Below are positions 43,518 to 52,658 of a DNA stretch of 64,000 bases, piece by piece (position 1 is the first letter of the stretch; every line of letters begins with the position of its first letter). The notes under the pieces were generated by a model that did not search any database, had not been told where the DNA came from, and saw only the letters and a list, made by a program, of their open reading frames with translations. The position numbers and the translations under genes were made by a program. Source of the DNA: Deltaproteobacteria bacterium (GTDB lineage Bacteria; Desulfobacterota; Desulfobacteria; Desulfobacterales; Desulfatirhabdiaceae); assembly GCA_016219185.1 (NCBI GenBank), contig JACRBZ010000073.1, positions 1-64,000 on the forward strand. Direction: 5' to 3'.

Positions 43518-44303
43518 ATGAAACCAGACGACGCGATCATATCCCACATCCTGTTTCACCCCAGAGAGGAGGAGCCGGGCTTTGTCCCGGAAGGAATCCG
43601 GACCCTCACCGTATCCGGAAACGCCGAAATCGGCGGATATCTGCACCTTCACCCGACAAGCGATACGCTCCTGCTTTTTTTTCACGGCAATGGCGAAATC
43701 GCCGCCGACTATGACGATATTTCATCCTTTTTTACCAATTGCGGCGTTTCATTCTGGATTGTCGATTATCGCGGGTACGGCAGAAGCTCCGGCCTGCCGT
43801 CATACAGCCTCATGTTTGACGATGCCCAGGCCCTCTTAAACGATGTCCTCCGCATGGCGCAGGCCGTGGGAAGGACGTTCAACCGTATTCTGGTCATGGG
43901 CCGATCTCTCGGGAGCGCATCCGCGATGTTTCTGGCTTCCCGTCATGCATCGCAGTTGAGCGGCCTGCTTCTGGACAGCCCGTACGCCGATGGATTGAAG
44001 CTCATTTACAGGCTGAGTGGAATCGCTTTGAACAGAGAGGATTTACCGGAGTTCATGGATAACATCGATCTCATGCGCACCACAGATCTACCGACGCTGA
44101 TCATTCACGGCACTATTGACCAGATCATTCCCGTTTCCGATGCCAGAGCCCTTTACAACGCCTGCGGAAATACGGCCAGGCGTCTGGTCGAGATCGAGGG
44201 AGCCGGACACAACGATTTGATGTTCAGAGGCGGCGACCAATACTGGTCCTCGATCCGGCAGCACATCATGCAAACAATCCAAAAACCCATTTGGCCCGAA
44301 TGA
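43518..44303 (+). CDS. Alpha/beta-hydrolase
   Basis: A 261-residue alpha/beta-hydrolase. The oxyanion segment LLFFHGNGEIAADY, the nucleophile elbow VMGRSLGSASAM (Ser in GRSLG), the acid in LIIHGTIDQIIPVSDA and the histidine in IEGAGHNDLMF are in the canonical order. It resembles the BEM46/ABHD13 group of small hydrolases, so no substrate is assigned. It is cytosolic, with no signal peptide. The ATG follows GGGAGCAGCTC. Confidence 0.88.
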   Translation: MKPDDAIISHILFHPREEEPGFVPEGIRTLTVSGNAEIGGYLHLHPTSDTLLLFFHGNGEIAADYDDISSFFTNCGVSFWIVDYRGYGRSSGLPSYSLMFDDAQALLNDVLRMAQAVGRTFNRILVMGRSLGSASAMFLASRHASQLSGLLLDSPYADGLKLIYRLSGIALNREDLPEFMDNIDLMRTTDLPTLIIHGTIDQIIPVSDARALYNACGNTARRLVEIEGAGHNDLMFRGGDQYWSSIRQHIMQTIQKPIWPE

Positions 44304-44377
44304 CTCCGGAAGATCCGCCCGCGTGCTCGGAAGGGGATAGTCTGTCGCCTGCTTACCCAAAACAATGGCTGTAAACA

Positions 44378-44716
44378 ATGGATAGAAAATTGATATACTC
44401 GGACAGACTCGTTTCCATTACTGAGAACGCCATCACTTTCAGGCGTTACTATTACCCTACGCGGAAGGATAAGGTTGTACTCCTGGCCAATATTGAAAGT
44501 ATTGTGGTCAGAGCGCTTACAATCTGGAACGGGAAGTGGAGACTTCACGGGACGGGGTCAATTAAAACCTGGTACCCGGAAGATATGAATCGGCCACAGC
44601 GGGATAGGATTTTCTTTGCCGTGCTGAAAAACCAATGGGTCAATATAGGCTTCACGGTTGAGAACGCAGATCGTGTTGAAGAGTTTTTTAGAAAGCAGCA
44701 TCTCATAAAAGCATAG
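44378..44716 (+). CDS. Hypothetical protein, PH-like
   Basis: A 112-residue protein. The pattern KLIYSDRLVSITENAITFRR, DKVVLLANIESIVV and GSIKTWYPEDMNRPQRDRIF, followed by a C-terminal helix (VENADRVEEFFRKQH), suggests a small pleckstrin-homology-like beta barrel as in many bacterial PH proteins. No function can be given. No clear ribosome site precedes the ATG. Confidence 0.6.
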   Translation: MDRKLIYSDRLVSITENAITFRRYYYPTRKDKVVLLANIESIVVRALTIWNGKWRLHGTGSIKTWYPEDMNRPQRDRIFFAVLKNQWVNIGFTVENADRVEEFFRKQHLIKA

Positions 44717-44789
44717 CACCGCTTTAACTAACGGCGGGATCGGACGTCGATGGTGATCCGCATCGCGTCAGGAATTAATAAGGTGATGA

Positions 44790-45398
44790 ATGAAGATATC
44801 GATTATTCTGGCCCATCCCGATAAAAACAGCTTTAACCATGCAATCGCCTCCACGGTTGCAGCGGAGGTTGTTCAAAACGGGCATGGAGTTCACTTCCAC
44901 GATTTGTATGCGGAAGGGTTTGATCCCGTTCTTCCAGGAAAAGAGATACCGTCGGAGGCCGCTCTTCCACAATCGGTGGAGAATCATTGCAATGAGATAT
45001 CTTCCGCCGATGGCATCGTTATCGTGCATCCGAACTGGTGGGGGCAGCCCCCGGCAATTCTGAAAGGCTGGATAGACAGGGTGATTCGCCCGGGTGTTGC
45101 GTATAATTTTCTTGAAGATGATAGCGGCGAAGGTGTGCCCGCGGGTCTTCTGAAGGCCCGATCCGCCATTGTGTTCAATACTTCCAATACTACGGCGGAC
45201 AGGGAACAGTCGGTGTTCGGCGATCCATTGGAGCTGATATGGAAGAAATGCATATTCGAGCTTTGCGGCGTAAAGACTTTTTATCGGGAAATGTTTGGGG
45301 TTGTTGTAACCAGCACGTTCGAGCAACGGAGACAATGGCTTGATAAGGTTAGAAACACGGTAAACCACCATTTTCCGGTCCAGGATAATAAAGCCTGA
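44790..45398 (+). CDS. NAD(P)H:quinone oxidoreductase, flavodoxin-like fold
   Basis: A 202-residue flavoprotein of the NQO/MdaB family: KISIILAHPDKNSFNHAIA (N-terminal FMN/FAD phosphate site), ADGIVIVHPNWWGQPPAILK, GWIDRVIRPGVAYNF and NTSNT. Such enzymes reduce quinones or other small acceptors with NAD(P)H by two-electron transfer. It is 27 bases before the Old-Yellow-Enzyme-type gene and probably co-transcribed with it. Confidence 0.85.
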   Translation: MKISIILAHPDKNSFNHAIASTVAAEVVQNGHGVHFHDLYAEGFDPVLPGKEIPSEAALPQSVENHCNEISSADGIVIVHPNWWGQPPAILKGWIDRVIRPGVAYNFLEDDSGEGVPAGLLKARSAIVFNTSNTTADREQSVFGDPLELIWKKCIFELCGVKTFYREMFGVVVTSTFEQRRQWLDKVRNTVNHHFPVQDNKA

Positions 45399-45425
45399 CA
45401 TCTTCGTGATCAGAGGAAATTAAAA

Positions 45426-46625
45426 ATGACCCATGCTGTATTTGAAAAGACCTCATTGGCTGGAATTCAATTGAAGAACCGGATTATTCGTTCGGCGACA
45501 CATGAAGGAATGGCCGATGAAAAAGGCTTTCCGACTGAAAACTTGAAAAAGCTCTATATCCGTTTGGCAAAAGGCGAGGTCGGCGCAATCATTACCGGAT
45601 ACGCCGGAATTCAGGCGGACGGGAAAAGCAGCTTGTTTGCCATGACGATGATTGACAGCGATGACAGCATTCCGGCATATCGGGAGATAACCCGTGCGGT
45701 TCATGAATACGGCACGCCGATAATCATGCAGATAGCGCATTGCGGAAGGCAAACCCGCTCGAAATCCACGGGGCTGCCAACGGTTGCGCCTTCGGCGATA
45801 CGCGATGCGTTTTATAGCGAGGATATGCCAAGGGAATTATCCGAGGATGAAATCAATCAAATTATCGACAATTTCGTTTCGGCGATTGTCAGAGTAAAGC
45901 AGGCGGGTTTCGATGGCGCCCAGCTTCATCTGGCACACGGCTATTTGCTATGCGAATTTTTATCTCCCCATTCAAACCAACGCAAAGATCACTGGGGCGG
46001 GTCAATCGAAAACAGATATCGCATTGTCGGCGAGATATTTAAAAGAGCCAGGGAGAAGGTTGGTGATTATCCGATCCTGGTCAAAATGAATGCTCACGAC
46101 GGACGCAAAAACGGAATGAAAATCGAAGAAGCCGTCCGGATCGCTCAAATGCTGGAAAAATCCGGTTGCGCGGCAATTGAAGTGTCCTGCGGAGTCTTTG
46201 AGGATGGTCTCTACACCATGCGCGGCGAAAAGCTGCCGGCGGATGCGGCAATGACATATACTTTCAAGTACAAAAATCTTCCGGGGCCTGTTAAAACAAT
46301 TGCAAAACCGGTTCTCAGGGCGTTCATGAAACAGCCCAAACCCCTTGTAAAATTTAATCTTGATGCGGCAATTCAAATAAAAGCGGCCGTAAATATTCCG
46401 GTGATCGTTGTCGGCGGGATAAACAATCTTGACGATATCAATGCCATTATCCGGGATCATGATTTGGATTTTGTTTCCATGAGTCGGCCATTTATTATCG
46501 AACCCGGTATCGTTAGCAAATTTATTCAAGGAACCCAGACAAAATCCAAATGCATCATGTGTAATTATTGCGCAATCATCGGCGAGGAAAAACCGTTGAA
46601 GTGCCATTATGGGAGATTGCCATAA
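45426..46625 (+). CDS. Old-Yellow-Enzyme family NADH:flavin oxidoreductase with 4Fe-4S motif
   Basis: A 399-residue protein with the OYE barrel: KNRIIRSATHEGMAD, IIMQIAHCGRQT, FDGAQLHLAHGYLLCEFLSP (catalytic region with HxxH-type residues) and the FMN phosphate site VIVVGGINN/FVSMSRPFI. The C-terminus keeps the cluster cysteines CIMCNYCAII-GEEKPLKC. Unlike 2,4-dienoyl-CoA reductase, it lacks the C-terminal FAD/NAD domain, so it resembles the short OYE-like enzymes of anaerobes that reduce enoates. Electrons may come from the neighbouring quinone reductase-like flavoprotein. Confidence 0.88.
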   Translation: MTHAVFEKTSLAGIQLKNRIIRSATHEGMADEKGFPTENLKKLYIRLAKGEVGAIITGYAGIQADGKSSLFAMTMIDSDDSIPAYREITRAVHEYGTPIIMQIAHCGRQTRSKSTGLPTVAPSAIRDAFYSEDMPRELSEDEINQIIDNFVSAIVRVKQAGFDGAQLHLAHGYLLCEFLSPHSNQRKDHWGGSIENRYRIVGEIFKRAREKVGDYPILVKMNAHDGRKNGMKIEEAVRIAQMLEKSGCAAIEVSCGVFEDGLYTMRGEKLPADAAMTYTFKYKNLPGPVKTIAKPVLRAFMKQPKPLVKFNLDAAIQIKAAVNIPVIVVGGINNLDDINAIIRDHDLDFVSMSRPFIIEPGIVSKFIQGTQTKSKCIMCNYCAIIGEEKPLKCHYGRLP

Positions 46626-46645
46626 AATAATGATGGGGGTGGCTG

Positions 46646-47890
46646 ATGTCACATCAACAGTTACCATTCATTTCAGCCGGGAATGAACATCGCTTGTCTC
46701 GCCGCCGGTTTCTTGCAATGGGTGCTAAATTCGCCCTGATGGCCGGTGGTTGTCATCTCTTACCCGGCGGTTGGCCGGCTTCAGCCGATTCGGATGATCC
46801 TCCCGAAGCCCGTTACTGGGCTGGATCGGTTGGAGAAAAGGCAGACTGCCTGGCCTGCCACGCTCCGAATGAGGCGCCAAAAGATCTTTTGGCCGAAAAA
46901 GACTACCACCGGAAGCAGCCGATCGTAAAGTGCCTGTTGTGCGCCCAGGGGTGTGTGCTGAAAAACGGGGAGCGGGGCCGGTGCCGGGCAAGGATCAATC
47001 AGAACGGCGTCTTGAAAAGCCTGGTCTATGGCCATCCCGCGGCCATTCATGTCGACCCCATTGAAAAAAAGCCGTTTTATCATTTTCTGCCCGGCTCAAA
47101 CGCGTTTTCCCTGGGAACGGCCGGATGCCCGCTGAGTTGCCGGTTCTGCCAGAACTGGGAGATATCCCAGGCCAGGCCTGAAGATATCCGCACATCGGTT
47201 TATTCTCCCGAAGAAATCGTTTCTTCATCCGCCCGGAAACACTGTCCCGTCATTGCGTTCACCTACAATGAGCCCACGGTTTTTATCGAATACCTCACGG
47301 ATATAGCCCGCCAGGGCCGGAAACAGCGGATGAAAAGCGTGCTGGTTAGCTGCGGATTCATGAACCCCCGGCCGCTGGATGAGATGTGCGAGGTTCTGGA
47401 TGCAATCAAGATCGACCTGAAGGGCTTCAGTCCGGATTTTTATCGCGATGTCTGCCGGGCGGAACTGGACCCGGTACTGCGCAGCATCAAAGCGATTTCG
47501 AAAAAAAAGGTTCATCTGGAAATCGTTAACCTGGTTGTACCCACCTTAAACGATTCCCCTGCCATGATGACCCGCCTGATCGAGTGGGTGGCCGGTGAAA
47601 TCGGCCCGGATGTGCCGGTGCATTTCACCCGGTTCCATCCGGCTTACCAGATGCTGCAACTGCCCCCGACACCGGTTTCAACCCTGGAAATGGCCTATGA
47701 AACCGCAAAGTCAAAAGGCCTTCACTATCCCTACGTGGGAAATGTGCCGTCACACCCGGGAAACCACACCTATTGTCCGTCATGCGGCAAAATAGTCGTG
47801 GAACGGACCGGGTTTTTTGTTCTGTCCAACCGGACCCTGAACGGTAAGTGCCCGTTTTGCGGCAGGGTCATTTCCGGCGTCTGGTCCTGA
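46646..47890 (+). CDS. AmmeMemoRadiSam system radical SAM enzyme with Tat signal
   Basis: A 414-residue protein. Residues 18-23 are SRRRFL, followed by a hydrophobic stretch (AMGAKFALMAGG), a twin-arginine export signal. The mature part has CLLCAQGCVLKNGERGRC, the radical SAM motif CPLSCRFC (CxxxCxxC), NEPTVFIEY, and a C-terminal zinc-ribbon-like pair (YCPSC, CPFC). This matches the PflA-like radical SAM partner of the Memo/AMMECR1 genes, which follow directly. The reaction is unknown. An exported radical SAM enzyme would be unusual because these enzymes normally need cytosolic reductants. Tat export would allow clusters to be loaded first. Confidence 0.9.
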   Translation: MSHQQLPFISAGNEHRLSRRRFLAMGAKFALMAGGCHLLPGGWPASADSDDPPEARYWAGSVGEKADCLACHAPNEAPKDLLAEKDYHRKQPIVKCLLCAQGCVLKNGERGRCRARINQNGVLKSLVYGHPAAIHVDPIEKKPFYHFLPGSNAFSLGTAGCPLSCRFCQNWEISQARPEDIRTSVYSPEEIVSSSARKHCPVIAFTYNEPTVFIEYLTDIARQGRKQRMKSVLVSCGFMNPRPLDEMCEVLDAIKIDLKGFSPDFYRDVCRAELDPVLRSIKAISKKKVHLEIVNLVVPTLNDSPAMMTRLIEWVAGEIGPDVPVHFTRFHPAYQMLQLPPTPVSTLEMAYETAKSKGLHYPYVGNVPSHPGNHTYCPSCGKIVVERTGFFVLSNRTLNGKCPFCGRVISGVWS

Positions 47891-47909
47891 AAACCAGGGG
47901 AGGTGCACC

Positions 47910-49421
47910 ATGATGTGGTTTCGATGGCTCTTTATCCTGTTGGCGTTCTGCGGGGCACAATCGGTGGACTGCGCCGCCGAGAGCCCTTTTGTCCGTCCCG
48001 CGGTCATGGCCGGAAAATTCTATCCTGAAGATACTGGCCGGCTTTCCGCCGTTATCGATGCCATGATGCGCGATGCGGTTACCCCCGAGATGGAAGTGCC
48101 CGTGGCACTGGTGGTCCCCCATGCCGGGTATACGTACTCGGGTCAGATCTGTGCGGATGCGTTCATGCTGGCTTCCCGTTTTTCGTTCGATCGAATCGTT
48201 ATCCTGGGGACCAATCACACGGCCTCGGATTTTCAAGGCATCTCCATCTTCGATACGGGTGAATTCGAGACCCCGCTGGGCCGGATTCCGGTCGATGAAG
48301 AAATTGCCAAAAAACTTCTTTCAGCAGGAAAGCCCGTGACAGCAGATCGCAGGGTTCATCTGCGGGAGCATTCGATAGAAGTGATCCTGCCTTTCATCCA
48401 GAAAGTATTTCCAAAGGCAAAAATTATTCCCGTCATCATCGGCGAGCCAAATATCGACATGTGCAAATGGTTCGGGGGCATTCTTGCCGATGCGATACGG
48501 GAGAAAAACACCCTTATCATTGCCAGTTCGGATTTGTCGCATTACCCGGGTTACAGCGACGCAACCGAAGTGGACCGCCGCATCCTGAATGCCATGATGC
48601 GGCTTGATCCCGGTGCGCTTCTGGCAGAAGTTCGGCACCAGGAGGGCCTCAAAATCCGAAATCTGGCGACCACTGCCTGCGGACTCGGGCCGATTCTGAC
48701 TGCAATGGCCGCGGCCCGGTCCCTGGACGCGGACTGCGGCAGGGTCATCAGTCATGCCAATTCCGGTGATACCACGCTTGGCGACCGCTCCCGGGTGGTC
48801 GGCTATGCTGCCGTGTCCTTTTGCCGGGCATCCCGGTCCTGCGGCGAACCCATGACTGCCGGAACCCAGGTCCAGGCGCCGGCTTTGACCGGCGAGCAGA
48901 AACAGGTGCTGCTTTCCTTTGCTCGGAAAACCATTCAGGAGTACCTGGAAACCGAAACCACGCCGCTGTTCAGGCGGGATGATCCCGCTTTTCTGGAAAA
49001 ACAGGGCGCGTTCGTCACGCTGAAAAAACACGGCGAACTTCGCGGGTGCATCGGCAACATGACACCGGATCTGCCCTTGTACCAGGTCGTCGGCCGGATG
49101 GCTCTGTCCTCGGCGCTTCATGACTCCAGATTTCCCCGGCTTTCCCTGTCTGAGCTAAAGGATGTAAAGATCGAGATCTCTGCTTTAACGCCCTATCAAA
49201 GGGTCGATTCGGTGGACCAGATCCGGATCGGGCAAGATGGGGTCATGCTGAAGCGCTCCGGCCGCTCAGCGGTTTTTCTGCCCCAGGTGGCGCCGGAGCA
49301 GGGCTGGACCCGGAATGAAATGCTGGACAACCTGTGCCGCAAAGCCGGGCTTTCGTCGGATTGTTGGAAAGAGGGCGCTGAATTTGACACTTTCCAGGCA
49401 ATCATCTTCAGTGAACCGTGA
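47910..49421 (+). CDS. Memo-AMMECR1 fusion protein (AmmeMemoRadiSam B and A)
   Basis: A 503-residue fusion. An N-terminal signal peptide (WLFILLAFCGAQSVDCAAE) is followed by a Memo domain (residues 30-295: VVPHAGYTYSGQICADAF, LGTNHTASDF, REHSIEVILPF, SSDLSHYPGY) with the metal-binding histidines. An AMMECR1 domain (325-503) follows, with the invariant LRGCIG. Memo resembles extradiol dioxygenases, and AMMECR1 has no proven function. Fusion and adjacency with the radical SAM gene identify the system. The start follows GGGGAGGTGCACC. Confidence 0.92.
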   Translation: MMWFRWLFILLAFCGAQSVDCAAESPFVRPAVMAGKFYPEDTGRLSAVIDAMMRDAVTPEMEVPVALVVPHAGYTYSGQICADAFMLASRFSFDRIVILGTNHTASDFQGISIFDTGEFETPLGRIPVDEEIAKKLLSAGKPVTADRRVHLREHSIEVILPFIQKVFPKAKIIPVIIGEPNIDMCKWFGGILADAIREKNTLIIASSDLSHYPGYSDATEVDRRILNAMMRLDPGALLAEVRHQEGLKIRNLATTACGLGPILTAMAAARSLDADCGRVISHANSGDTTLGDRSRVVGYAAVSFCRASRSCGEPMTAGTQVQAPALTGEQKQVLLSFARKTIQEYLETETTPLFRRDDPAFLEKQGAFVTLKKHGELRGCIGNMTPDLPLYQVVGRMALSSALHDSRFPRLSLSELKDVKIEISALTPYQRVDSVDQIRIGQDGVMLKRSGRSAVFLPQVAPEQGWTRNEMLDNLCRKAGLSSDCWKEGAEFDTFQAIIFSEP

Positions 49422-51669
49422 TCCCTCGGATCCGGACATCTTAAAGGCAGTTCATCCAACCGGCAGTTCCCGTTCAGGGATCTCCAGGCTGGACCCGGTT
49501 TTGTTCGGGATCGGATCGGTCTCGGTACTGGGCCAGGTGGTTCTCTTTCGGGAATGGATGGTTGCCGGTTACGGGGTGGAGCTCATCTGTGTCCTGGCCC
49601 TGGGCGCATGGCTGCTCCTGAACGCCTCGGGCGTTTTCCTGGCTGCTTCGGGACGGGGTCCGAATCTGTCCGTTGCGCTGTTTCTGGCAGGTCTTGGGGT
49701 CTTGGCCGATGTGGTTTTCATCCGGTCGCTTCGGAACTTTGCGGGCCTTCCTCCGGGGACTTATCTTCCGCTGACTGTCTTCATCCCGGCCGTTGTTGTG
49801 TCCCTGCTGCCGCTTTGCCTGTTTCTGGGCGCGGCCTTTCAGCGGGCCGCGGATCTTGGGGCGCGGCATGGCCGCACCCTGGCCCGCGCCTATGCCGTGG
49901 AATGCTCGGGCAGTGTATTCGGCGGCCTTTTATCCGCCCTGATGCTGTATTGGGGCATTCAGAACGTGGTCCAGGCCATCGTCTGCGCGGCCATTACGAT
50001 CGCGGCTGCAATTCTGGCCGCGGAGATAATCCCTGGAAGAGGCTATGGTCGTCCGGGCGTGTCTGCCTTGAAGTGGCTTTTAGCGGCCATATCCCTGGTC
50101 GCCTTGATGGCAGGTTCCGACAAGCTGGACCAGGCCATGACCCGGTGGAACCATCCCGAGTTGATGGAAAGTCTGGATTCCGGATATGGCAGGCTCACAG
50201 TGACCCGTAGTCAGGGCCAGACGGTGCTGTATCAAAACGATGTCCTGATCGCCGACACCCAGTCCGCCAGCGCCGAGGAACTGGTCCATCTGGCCTGCCT
50301 TCAGCATCCGGATCCCCGGCAGGTGCTGATTCTGGAAGGCTCTGCCGAAGGGCTTGCCGCGGAGGCGGCCAGACACCGGCCGGATCGAATCGATCAAGTT
50401 GAAATCGATCCTGCCCTGATCCGCTTGACCCGGAAGTACATGGCAGCGGATTCACTGGAGTTAGGCCCGCAGGTCAATATTCACCCCCATATTCAGGACC
50501 CGCGCCAGTATCTGAGATCGGATCAGACTTATGATCTGATTATTTCAGGCTGCGCCGAACCGTCGACCGCCCTGGCCAACCGGTTTTTTACCCGGACGTT
50601 TTTCAAGGCGTGCCGGGCGCGCCTGGCGCCCGGAGGAATTCTGGGTTTCCGGCTGAATTCATCGGAAAACTTCTGGTCTCCGGCATTGGCGTACCGGAAT
50701 GCGTCGGTTGTAGCCGCGCTTGACTCCGTGTTCCCGCATGTCCTGGTGCTTCCGGGAAGCGTCAACGTGGTGCTGGCGTCTCAGTCCGCCCTTGTGACCG
50801 ATCCGCGGATCCTGATCGCGCGATACCGGGACCGGGATCTGAAAACGCGGCTGGTGACGCCGCCCTACATCGAGTATGTTCTGTCCAATGATAGGCGTGA
50901 TGAGATCGGCCGTATTCTTGCCGCCCAGGATGCTCCTCCGAACACGGACGATCGGCCGGTCTGCTATCCACTGACAACCTGGATATGGCTTTCAAAGCTG
51001 ATCCCGGTTCTGGCCTATCAAAACATCTCCGGCTGGATTCAGGCAGTGCTCCGGTATGAATGGATCGCGGTGTTTTTTATCATTCTTGTTTGTGGCATCG
51101 GAATGAACCGATTGGCTGCAAGCGGCGTTTCTTTGGCTTATGCAGCCGCAGGCTTTGCGGGGTTTGGCGGGATGGTGCTGGAAAGCGCCATGATGCTCCA
51201 TTACCAGACGCAGAGCGGTGCCCTATATCAAAACATGGGGATACTGTTCATGGCATTCATGCTCGGCATGAGCGCGGGGGCCGTGGCGACGTTGAACCTG
51301 ATGAGCCGTTTCAGGGGCCGATCCGTTTCCCGGTCCGTGGACGGCCTGCTGTTTTTTATGCAGGCTGCTGTATGCCTGGGATGGATGGGGATGCAACTTT
51401 TTAGCGATGCGCCGGGTCTTTTCCCAATGGCTGCGCTGCTGGCAGTTGCCGGTTTCGGGGTATCGGCCATATTCACCCGCTATGCATACGAATCCGGTCA
51501 TCCGCGGCCCCTTTATGCGGCCGATGTCGCAGGAGGTGGCATCGGCGCCCTTGTCTGCGGGATATTGCTTTTCCCACTGCTGGGCTTAAGCCGGACTGTC
51601 TTTCTGCTGGCGGGAATGTCCATTGCTGCAGGTGTCGGGGTTGCGCTGTCAGGCCGGCATCAATCTTGA
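49411..51669 (+). CDS. Membrane-embedded spermidine synthase-like protein
   Basis: About 752 residues. An N-terminal bundle of roughly seven membrane spans, a cytosolic spermidine-synthase-like SAM-binding domain in the middle (LVHLACLQHPDPRQVLILEG, ADRIDQVEIDPALI-like strand) and a C-terminal six-span bundle. This layout is known from fused MFS/spermidine synthase proteins, whose reaction is unclear. The only in-frame start that keeps the first span is GTG 49411, overlapping the previous stop by 11 bases, which indicates coupling to the Memo-AMMECR1 gene. The long upstream extension to 49315 would overlap by over 100 bases and is disfavoured. Confidence 0.8.
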   Translation: MNRDPSDPDILKAVHPTGSSRSGISRLDPVLFGIGSVSVLGQVVLFREWMVAGYGVELICVLALGAWLLLNASGVFLAASGRGPNLSVALFLAGLGVLADVVFIRSLRNFAGLPPGTYLPLTVFIPAVVVSLLPLCLFLGAAFQRAADLGARHGRTLARAYAVECSGSVFGGLLSALMLYWGIQNVVQAIVCAAITIAAAILAAEIIPGRGYGRPGVSALKWLLAAISLVALMAGSDKLDQAMTRWNHPELMESLDSGYGRLTVTRSQGQTVLYQNDVLIADTQSASAEELVHLACLQHPDPRQVLILEGSAEGLAAEAARHRPDRIDQVEIDPALIRLTRKYMAADSLELGPQVNIHPHIQDPRQYLRSDQTYDLIISGCAEPSTALANRFFTRTFFKACRARLAPGGILGFRLNSSENFWSPALAYRNASVVAALDSVFPHVLVLPGSVNVVLASQSALVTDPRILIARYRDRDLKTRLVTPPYIEYVLSNDRRDEIGRILAAQDAPPNTDDRPVCYPLTTWIWLSKLIPVLAYQNISGWIQAVLRYEWIAVFFIILVCGIGMNRLAASGVSLAYAAAGFAGFGGMVLESAMMLHYQTQSGALYQNMGILFMAFMLGMSAGAVATLNLMSRFRGRSVSRSVDGLLFFMQAAVCLGWMGMQLFSDAPGLFPMAALLAVAGFGVSAIFTRYAYESGHPRPLYAADVAGGGIGALVCGILLFPLLGLSRTVFLLAGMSIAAGVGVALSGRHQS

Positions 51670-51712
51670 CAGAAAGCTGCATCCGGCAAACACTCCGCTG
51701 GAAAAACCCCAA

Positions 51713-51799
51713 ATGGGTTCAATAAAATCACACCGATAACCCGTTCAGCCAATTCAAAAAGAAAGTTGACGCATTACTCGCTTTACTGTATCAAAATTT
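51713..51799 (+). repeat. Dispersed intergenic repeat, copy 1
   Basis: About 87 bp beginning ATGGGTTCAATAAAATCA and including CCAATTCAAAAAGAAA and TTGACGCATTACTCGCTTTA, ending TCAAAATTT. It is roughly 80 percent identical to 58341-58429. It contains a promoter-like TTGACG, 17 bases, TATCAA. Both copies lie just downstream of a plus-strand stop codon. Confidence 0.65.
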
Positions 51800-51848
51800 C
51801 CGTGAACATGGCGTTCCGCATTTCCGTCCTTTTTTCAGGTCCGTAAAA

Positions 51849-51950
51849 GCTGACAAACATGGTTACGGCATCAGTTGGACCGATGATCTTGATTTAAGTG
51901 AATCTGAACTATGGTTGAACGGGGTTATGGCCGACCAACAGATTCTATGA
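51849..51950 (+). pseudogene. DUF2442 fragment
   Basis: The frame ADKHGYGISWTDDLDLSESE then LWLNG aligns with the C-terminal half of the DUF2442 protein encoded at 63463 (GGYGISWSDDIDLSEYELWTNG). The N-terminal half is replaced by repeat sequence, so this is a truncated remnant. Confidence 0.75.
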
Positions 51951-52056
51951 TCAACTGGGATGTGGAAATTCGGATAAACTCCATGATCCATTGATGTGGA
52001 TGGTGCCACTCTGAAGCATGAGTCCGCTCACTGATAAATCCAACGAGGAACCAGAC

Positions 52057-52524
52057 GTGAAAATAAGACCATTTCAATTGCCGGATCAAAAAAGCGTTGT
52101 GGATCTCTGGATCAAATGCGGGCTTGTTGTATCACACAATAACCCCATCCTGGACATTGAACGCAAGATGATGGTTAATCCCGAATGGTTTTTGGTTGGT
52201 GAAATTGACGGTGACGTGATTGCAACATGCATGGCTGGGTTCGAAGGTCATCGGGGCTGGATCAACTATTTGGCCGTCAGGCCGGATTTACAGGGACATG
52301 GATTTGGCAAAATGATTATGGAGCGTGTAGAGGTAATGCTCAAAGCTGTCGGATGCCCAAAGATCAATTTGCAGATTCGGTCTACCAATCAGATTGTCAT
52401 CAGTTTCTACGAAAGTTTAGGGTACAGGCAGGATCCTGTGGTAAGTATGGGTAAGCGGCTGATACCTGATAATCCGTGCCCTGATGAACAAGGCGGTGCG
52501 CCGGAGCCGCTGGCCAGTGTTTGA
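52057..52524 (+). CDS. GNAT-family acetyltransferase (YpeA-like)
   Basis: A 155-residue acetyltransferase: MKIRPFQLPDQKSVVDLWIK, INYLAVRPDLQGHGFGKMIM (acetyl-CoA pyrophosphate-binding motif, QGHGFG) and NLQIRSTNQIVISFYESLGY. The pattern resembles the YpeA/RimI-like group, and the acceptor is unknown. GTG 52057 with GAGGAA six bases before is chosen over ATG 52018, which lacks a ribosome site. Confidence 0.85.
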   Translation: MKIRPFQLPDQKSVVDLWIKCGLVVSHNNPILDIERKMMVNPEWFLVGEIDGDVIATCMAGFEGHRGWINYLAVRPDLQGHGFGKMIMERVEVMLKAVGCPKINLQIRSTNQIVISFYESLGYRQDPVVSMGKRLIPDNPCPDEQGGAPEPLASV

Positions 52525-52561
52525 ATCGGAGATTAATAGTATCGCAGCAATTCATTATCGT

Positions 52562-52651
52562 TGTAAAACAGCTCATGCTTTCACATGGGAAGACATAATC
52601 TGCCTCGTTTAGATATGGAAAATGAACGTAAGTATGACAATCGGAATCAAT
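52562..52651 (+). repeat. Remnant copy of the Nramp gene 5' region
   Basis: Nearly identical to 56071-56160, which covers the leader and first 12 codons of the Nramp gene (shared: TGTAAAACAGCTCATGCTTT and ATATGGAAAATGAAC). Here the frame ends at TAG after NRNQ. It marks a duplication around the lactonase and amidohydrolase genes. Confidence 0.85.
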
Positions 52652-52658
52652 AGAATTG

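Noticed and set aside
49315..49410. Longer N-terminus of the spermidine synthase-like protein
   Set aside because: It would overlap the AMMECR1 domain by more than 100 bases and the extra residues look like out-of-frame translation.
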